Shown: positions 5,188 through 9,543 of the stretch, piece after piece
Position numbering within the stretch: position 1 is the first letter of the stretch
How the letters are laid out: every line of letters begins with the position of its first letter
NCBI GenBank assembly: GCA_003542355.1
Contig: DPKU01000086.1
Coordinates: forward strand, 1 to 9,543
DNA length: 9,543 bases
DNA from: Clostridiales bacterium
GTDB lineage: Bacteria; Bacillota; Clostridia; Peptostreptococcales; Anaerovoracaceae
Reading direction: 5' to 3'
The notes under the pieces: model-generated
Database searches by the model: none
Seen by the model: the letters and a program-made list of their open reading frames with translations, nothing else
What the model was told of the DNA's origin: nothing
Made by a program: the position numbers and the translations under genes

Positions 5188-6284
5188 CTGATCAACCTTT
5201 TTGTTACATCCGGCGAAGCCATCAAAAAGACCTGCGTTGTATAATTCAAGTCAAATTCCAATATGTCTCCGGGAACGAGCGTTCCCTGGTAATCTTCTAT
5301 ATCCAATATCGTATGGTCCGAAGAGCCGCCCAGCACTTCGATCCCGGCGGCCCGTGGCATCAGTTTTGGGATGTCGGCCAGATCTGCACGACCAATGGCT
5401 GCAAGAGCGCGCAGCCGGTTGCCCCGGTCCTGATACGTCGGTTTGTTGCCAAACGCATCGATGCAGAGTACACCTTGAGGATAGCTGGGTTTGTTTCGCA
5501 CTTCGATAACCTGAGCTTTTAAAGTATACACATCCTGATACAAATAGTCCATATCTTTAATGTGCCAATCCACAGGAAGGTCGTAGGCCAGACTGATCCC
5601 TTCGCCGATCCGCAGATGATTGATCCCTTCGGGCATGGTTTCCCAGTGCACCAGGGTATATGAGCTTGTGGCTCCTCCGGAAACGATTTCCAGCTTCCGG
5701 CCGATCTGGGACTCCACCCGACGGGCGATCTCCAGCAACTCATGCATCTTCTCGGGCGTAGGCTGAATGGCGCCGTAGCAACCCAGATTGGTGCCGACAC
5801 CAGCCAGCTCCACCATGGACAGTTCATTTTCGACCCAGACGCAGGCATCCACCATCTCGTCCTTGTCCCAGAATCCTTCCCGCAGGTCGCCCAGATCCAC
5901 CATCAGGATCACCTTATGCTTCTTATTTTTCCTTAGACATTCTTCCTGCAACGCCCGAATCGTCGATACATCGCTCTGAAGGGAATAATCGGCCAGATCT
6001 ACCACCTGATCCAGTTCGGAAAACATGGGGACGCGAAGTAAAAGATAGGGTCCGGGAATGCCAAGAGCTTTGATCTCTTTAAAGTGCCGCAGCCGAGAAG
6101 ATCCCAACTGCGCCGCGCCACACCGGACAAAGGCCGACGTCAGTTCAGGAAAGGCCGAAAAGCCTTTGATCACGCCAGCTACAGAAATCCCTCGTCTGGC
6201 GCAGCGGGAAATGACTTCCCGGGCGTTGTGCTCAAATTTTTCGATGCTGATCTCCAGGATCGGATATCGCTCTTGGTTCGACAT
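5184..6284 (-). CDS. PLP-dependent amino acid racemase, ornithine-racemase-like (alanine racemase N-terminal fold)
   Basis: The 366-residue product has the fold-type III alanine racemase barrel and most resembles the clostridial ornithine racemase (Orr/YhfX) group, which interconverts L- and D-amino acids in the cytoplasm. The start of the barrel reads ISVAGVIKGF, with Lys40 as the likely PLP lysine. The group's hallmark ILMVDLGDLREGFW (126-139) follows, then VGTNLGCYGA (163-172), VSGGATSS (201-208), HLRIGEG (223-229) and VLGGSSDHTILD (317-328). It is 366 residues long, as expected for the group. AAAGGAAGG precedes the ATG at 6284, 15 nt after the ligase stop; the end overlaps the binding-protein start. 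Pairing with an amino-acid-type binding protein suggests both handle the same or related amino acids, which is inference. Ornithine, alanine or another substrate cannot be decided from sequence. Confidence 0.85.
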   Translation of the reverse strand: MSNQERYPILEISIEKFEHNAREVISRCARRGISVAGVIKGFSAFPELTSAFVRCGAAQLGSSRLRHFKEIKALGIPGPYLLLRVPMFSELDQVVDLADYSLQSDVSTIRALQEECLRKNKKHKVILMVDLGDLREGFWDKDEMVDACVWVENELSMVELAGVGTNLGCYGAIQPTPEKMHELLEIARRVESQIGRKLEIVSGGATSSYTLVHWETMPEGINHLRIGEGISLAYDLPVDWHIKDMDYLYQDVYTLKAQVIEVRNKPSYPQGVLCIDAFGNKPTYQDRGNRLRALAAIGRADLADIPKLMPRAAGIEVLGGSSDHTILDIEDYQGTLVPGDILEFDLNYTTQVFLMASPDVTKRLIR

Positions 6285-6299
6285 GAGTCCTTCCTTTCG

Positions 6300-8033
6300 T
6301 TACCAGCGTTTGATCTTCCTTGTGGTAGTCTTATCGAACTCGGTCTCCCGGATCCGGAAACGCTTGACCCGCTTATAAAACGGCATCTCTTCGTTGAGTC
6401 GATCGATCTCGCCTTTGAGGAGCGCCCTGATCGCATCTTCGGAAAGGGCGCCTTTCTGTTCAAGGATCGCCTCCCTGTCCGGAAAAATGTTCGCCCAGAC
6501 GATACTCTCACCGGTGTCTTCGTCTGTTTCACCGGTTACGACCACTTCGCCAATGAAGGGGCTTCTGTTCAGGTAAAACTCCACTTCTTCCGGAAAGATA
6601 TTTTTTCCGTTCTTTGTGACGATCACGTTCTTCTTGCGGCCTGTGATATACAAGTATCCGTCTTTGTCGAAATATCCATAGTCTCCGGTGTAGAGCCATC
6701 CATCCCGGATCACATTTGCCGTTTCTTCGGGATCCTTGTAATACCCCAGCATCACCGATTCACTTCTGCAGATGATTTCGCCGATGTTGTTTTCGTCCGG
6801 CTCGGAGATCCGAACCTCGGTCTCCGGCAGGGGCAACCCTGCAGCGGCGGCCTTGGCGCACCAATCCGGATTCAGAGCGATGATCGGCGAACACTCCGTC
6901 ATGCCGTAGCCCTGGAGCATCGTGATGCCCATGGCGTTGAAATCGTTGATCACAGCGGGATTGATCGGAGCAGCGCCGGCGACCATCAGCCGGACGTGAC
7001 CTCCCAGGGCTGCATGGACTTCCTTGAACAGGCGCATCGTACGCTTTTGGATCTTCTTGTCGATATGGGAAAGAGTGCGGATCATGCGAATGGCCGTACG
7101 CATCTTATCAGCCTTTTTACTCTTTTCGGCCTGGTTCCAAATCTTCTGGTGCATGTTTTCGAACACCAGTGGCACTGCTATAATATACGTGACCTTTGCC
7201 TCTTCCATATTTTTGACCACATACTTGAGGCCCTCACAGAATGCGATGGTAGCGCCCTGATAAAATGATGCCATGATGGTACAGGTGAACTCGTAGGTGT
7301 GGTGCATCGGCAACATGGAAAGGCCAATCTGTTGTCCCTGTCGAACAGTCAGATCCACGTACTTGGACATATTGTATATGTTAGAAGCAATATTTCGGTG
7401 ACAGAGCATGACGCCCTTGGCCAAGCCGGTGGTTCCCGATGTAAAAAGGAGCATGTTCATCTTCTCCGGGTCTACGGTTGCATCGATGAAATGTCGTTTT
7501 CCTTCTGCGATCCGCCGCCGGCCGCTCTGGATCAGCTCGGACAGGGAAAGCGTTTGCCCCTGACGGCGTTCGCTGTCCATGCTGATGAGCATGACAGGCT
7601 TTTCCACCAGCGGGAGCGCTTCCAGTATCTTCTGCTCCACTTTGCTGGAATAGATCAGCGCCGACAGTTCGGCCCGATCAATCAGCGCAGCGATCTCGTG
7701 GGCCGGAAGTTCCCGATCCAAAGGAACGACCACGCCCAGACCGTTGGCAACCGCCAGATAGCTGATGACCCATTCATAGCGGTTTTCTCCGGTCACACCG
7801 ATGCGCATGCCCGAAAGGCCTTCGTCCAGAAGCGCCGTTCCCAGCGCATTTACGTCGTCGCGCACCTGCCGGAATGAAATCGGCAAATAGTCGCCACCCA
7901 ATCTTTCTTTATAAAGATATGCTGTTCTTTCCCCGAAGAGCTCGGCGGAAGAATTCAAAATATCCTTAAGATCTGTAACCTGTCTCACGGGATACATGCC
8001 CTCCTGTAGTCTTTTTTCGATTGCTTTTTGCAT
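6300..8033 (-). CDS. AMP-forming acyl-CoA synthetase / ligase (ANL superfamily)
   Basis: The 577-residue protein belongs to the ANL adenylating superfamily, which activates a carboxylate as acyl-AMP and normally transfers it to CoA; it most resembles long-chain fatty acid ligases. Core motifs are intact: the phosphate loop LLFTSGTTGLAKGVML (195-210), PMHHTYEF (242-249), GYGMTECSP (375-383), the hinge region WLYTGDYGYFDKDGYLYITG with RKKNVI (446-471), and a C-terminal TTTRKIKRW where Lys573 is the likely catalytic lysine. The protein ends just after it. No acyl carrier or transfer domain is fused. It is the first gene of the cluster. The ATG at 8033 has GGAG 11 nt upstream; Met13 (position 7997) has a strong AGGAGG only 2 nt upstream, so the first start is preferred, with some doubt. 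The substrate is unknown. Confidence 0.9.
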   Translation of the reverse strand: MQKAIEKRLQEGMYPVRQVTDLKDILNSSAELFGERTAYLYKERLGGDYLPISFRQVRDDVNALGTALLDEGLSGMRIGVTGENRYEWVISYLAVANGLGVVVPLDRELPAHEIAALIDRAELSALIYSSKVEQKILEALPLVEKPVMLISMDSERRQGQTLSLSELIQSGRRRIAEGKRHFIDATVDPEKMNMLLFTSGTTGLAKGVMLCHRNIASNIYNMSKYVDLTVRQGQQIGLSMLPMHHTYEFTCTIMASFYQGATIAFCEGLKYVVKNMEEAKVTYIIAVPLVFENMHQKIWNQAEKSKKADKMRTAIRMIRTLSHIDKKIQKRTMRLFKEVHAALGGHVRLMVAGAAPINPAVINDFNAMGITMLQGYGMTECSPIIALNPDWCAKAAAAGLPLPETEVRISEPDENNIGEIICRSESVMLGYYKDPEETANVIRDGWLYTGDYGYFDKDGYLYITGRKKNVIVTKNGKNIFPEEVEFYLNRSPFIGEVVVTGETDEDTGESIVWANIFPDREAILEQKGALSEDAIRALLKGEIDRLNEEMPFYKRVKRFRIRETEFDKTTTRKIKRW

Positions 8034-8082
8034 ATGCTTTAAAACTCCATACTATTATTTAAAAGTTGAATCTATTTCATTA

Positions 8083-8111
8083 ATATTACCATCAGGACGC
8101 AATGTAGGCAA
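8083..8111 (-). promoter_or_regulatory. Candidate promoter of the six-gene cluster
   Basis: On the minus strand TTGCCT (8106-8111), a 17-bp spacer ending in TGG, and TAATAT (8083-8088) give a moderate sigma-A match with an extended -10 (TGn). It would place the transcript start about 45 nt upstream of the ligase ATG. No other promoter-like sequence is clear before the first gene. Confidence 0.4.
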
Positions 8112-8137
8112 GAATTTTTAAAACCCGCTGCAAGTCC

Positions 8138-8166
8138 TTTACAAATGTTTGCTTAGGGTATATTTT
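8138..8166 (+). promoter_or_regulatory. Candidate promoter of the rnf operon
   Basis: TTTACA (8138-8143) is one base from the consensus -35. It is separated by 17 bp from TATTTT (8161-8166), a 4/6 -10 match in a TA-rich stretch. It would give a leader of about 55 nt before rnfC. It is divergent from the cluster promoter; the two -35 boxes are about 26 bp apart, so one regulator could act on both. Confidence 0.45.
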
Positions 8167-8192
8167 ATTAAAGATAGGGTTTGCCCCTTTTC

Positions 8193-8217
8193 TTTTCGTG
8201 GGCGACCAACACGAAGG
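8193..8217 (+). promoter_or_regulatory. Hairpin overlapping the rnfC ribosome binding site
   Basis: TTTTCGTG (8193-8200) can pair with CACGAAGG (8210-8217) around a 9-nt loop. This makes six Watson-Crick pairs plus two G-U pairs. The 3' arm contains the GG of the ribosome site GAAGGAG (8214-8219), so the fold would partly hide it. Whether the fold is stable or regulated cannot be judged from one sequence. Confidence 0.4.
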
Positions 8218-8229
8218 AGAGTTGGAAAT

Positions 8230-9543
8230 ATGATTTCAGTCAAACATCTGAAGGGAATCCATGTCGACCATCACAAGAATACAGCAGGCTCGGCAATCGT
8301 GCCGATGCCGGTACCCGAAAAGGTCTATATTCCGATGGTTCAGCACATAGGAGCTCCCAACCAACCGACGGTTTCCGTGGGAGATCACGTCAAGGTTGGC
8401 CAAGTAATCGGAGACAACGAAGCTCCGGTATGTGCTCCGGTACACTCCAGTGTATCCGGAGATGTCGTGGCAATCGAAAAGTTCATGACGCAAATGGGCC
8501 GTGTGGATACCAACATCGTGATCCAGACGGATGGAAAACAGGAGACAGCTGAGACTGTCGTGCCTCCCACTGTTACAAACAAGCAGGAATTTCTCAAAGC
8601 TGTGCGCGCTTGCGGGCTGGTGGGATTGGGTGGAGCTGCTTTCCCCACCCACATCAAGTACAACCCCAGAAATCCCGAAGATGTGGACACCTTGATCCTC
8701 AATGGAGCGGAATGCGAACCGTACATCACCGTTGACCACATGACGATGCTGGCCCACGCCAAAGAGATCGTCGAAGGGACTCGCAACACGCTCAAGTTTT
8801 TATCGATCAAGAAAGGCATTATCGCCATCGAAGGAAATAAACCTGATGCGATCGCGCTTTTTAAAGATCTGACCAAAGACATCCCTGAGATCGAAGTATT
8901 CGAACTTCGACTGGTTTATCCGCAAGGTGCAGAGCGCGTGATCATCTTTGAAACCACGGGCAGACACCTGCTCGCAGGCAAACTGCCTGCCGACATCGGT
9001 GTGATCGTCTCCAATGTCAATTCCATCCTCAAGCTTCAGCAATACCTGGATACGGGCATGCCTCTGGTCTCCAAAAGTCTGACCGTGGACGGCAATCTGA
9101 TCGCTCGCCCCCAGAACGTGGAGGTACCCATTGGAACGAAGATCAAAGAAGTCATCGACTTCTGCGGCGGCACCACTGGTGAGCCAAAAAAGATCCTCTT
9201 CGGCGGACCCATGATGGGACGCACGATGCCCAACGATGATCTGGCCATTCTGAAAGGCAACAACGCCATTCTGGTCTTCGACGAAGCTTTCGGCACCATG
9301 AATCCCGAAACAGCCTGCATCAACTGCGGACGCTGCGTCCGGGGATGCCCGATGAACCTGATGCCCACTGTTCTGGCCAAAGCCTGGGACCGCAATGATC
9401 TGGAAACACTAAAGGAGTACGAAGCACTCAGCTGCATGGAATGCGGTTGCTGTTCTTATTCCTGCCCGGCAAGGATCCAGCTCAGCTACAAGATCAAGCT
9501 GGCAAAAGGATTGGTTATGGATGATCTCAAGGCCCAGGCCGCA
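8230..9543 (+). CDS. rnfC: Rnf complex subunit C (ferredoxin:NAD+ oxidoreductase), open at window edge
   Basis: RnfC is the peripheral NADH-side subunit of the membrane Rnf complex, which couples electron flow from reduced ferredoxin to NAD+ with ion export and is central to energy conservation in anaerobes. The visible 438 codons start MISVKHLKGIHVDHHKN. They show the flavin/NADH-domain signature GLVGLGGAAFPTHIKYN (129-145) with NGAECEPYITVD (158-169), and near the C-terminus two [4Fe-4S] motifs: Cys363, 366, 369, 373 (CINCGRCVRGCP) and Cys402, 405, 408, 412 (CMECGCCSYSCP). All ligands are present. Clostridial RnfC proteins are about this length, so little is missing, and rnfD, G, E, A, B would be expected to follow outside the window. 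The start at 8230 has GAAGGAGA 10 nt upstream. It is divergent from the six-gene cluster. Confidence 0.96.
   Translation, partial: MISVKHLKGIHVDHHKNTAGSAIVPMPVPEKVYIPMVQHIGAPNQPTVSVGDHVKVGQVIGDNEAPVCAPVHSSVSGDVVAIEKFMTQMGRVDTNIVIQTDGKQETAETVVPPTVTNKQEFLKAVRACGLVGLGGAAFPTHIKYNPRNPEDVDTLILNGAECEPYITVDHMTMLAHAKEIVEGTRNTLKFLSIKKGIIAIEGNKPDAIALFKDLTKDIPEIEVFELRLVYPQGAERVIIFETTGRHLLAGKLPADIGVIVSNVNSILKLQQYLDTGMPLVSKSLTVDGNLIARPQNVEVPIGTKIKEVIDFCGGTTGEPKKILFGGPMMGRTMPNDDLAILKGNNAILVFDEAFGTMNPETACINCGRCVRGCPMNLMPTVLAKAWDRNDLETLKEYEALSCMECGCCSYSCPARIQLSYKIKLAKGLVMDDLKAQAA

Noticed and set aside
6084..7268. 394-codon plus-strand open frame
   Set aside because: Antisense shadow of the acyl-CoA synthetase and racemase genes, which show full sets of family motifs on the other strand.
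8176..8196. GGG-TTTG-CCC followed by T-rich sequence as a terminator or attenuator before rnfC
   Set aside because: The stem is only 3 bp and the T-rich stretch is interrupted.
1..9543. CRISPR array, tRNA, insertion sequence, phage gene or defence system
   Set aside because: I saw no regularly spaced repeats, tRNA-like cloverleaf, transposase or terminal inverted repeats in any part of the window.

Overview
The window reads as a chromosomal segment of an anaerobic Gram-positive bacterium of the Clostridia (Bacillota). The evidence is the S10 ribosomal operon order rpsJ-rplC-rplD, strong AAGGAGG-type ribosome binding sites, an rnf operon that begins with rnfC (the clostridial arrangement), a lipoprotein-anchored binding protein and base composition near half G+C by eye. 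No phage, insertion sequence, CRISPR array, tRNA or rRNA is visible.

Layout. Positions 1-1252 (minus strand) hold the start of the S10 operon: rplD (cut by the window edge), rplC and rpsJ. Positions 1253-1740 hold no gene. They contain an A-tract-rich promoter region, a roughly 300-nt leader that can fold into several nested hairpins, and an 18-bp hairpin-forming repeat present twice. Positions 1741-8033 (minus strand) hold six closely packed genes read towards the S10 operon: an AMP-forming acyl-CoA synthetase, an ornithine/alanine-racemase-like PLP protein, an orphan amino-acid-type substrate-binding lipoprotein, an Nfu-type Fe-S scaffold, a membrane-anchored CapA-family protein, and a short protein that resembles only the middle (lid) domain of an M20 dipeptidase. 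Two junctions are ATGA overlaps and the other gaps are 10-18 nt, so this looks like one transcription unit. Positions 8034-8229 are a divergent promoter region. Positions 8230-9543 (plus strand) encode rnfC, the first subunit of the Rnf ferredoxin:NAD+ oxidoreductase, open at the window edge.

How the parts relate. The ribosomal genes and rnfC are housekeeping and energy genes. The six-gene cluster is the unusual part. Its members touch amino acid chemistry (racemase, amino-acid-type binding protein, dipeptidase-like domain), the cell envelope (lipoprotein, CapA protein) and acyl or carboxylate activation (AMP-forming ligase), but they do not form a pathway that I recognise. The most notable points are the free-standing M20 lid-like protein that lacks every catalytic segment, the structured rpsJ leader with its duplicated hairpin, and the absence of a recognisable terminator between the cluster and the S10 operon.
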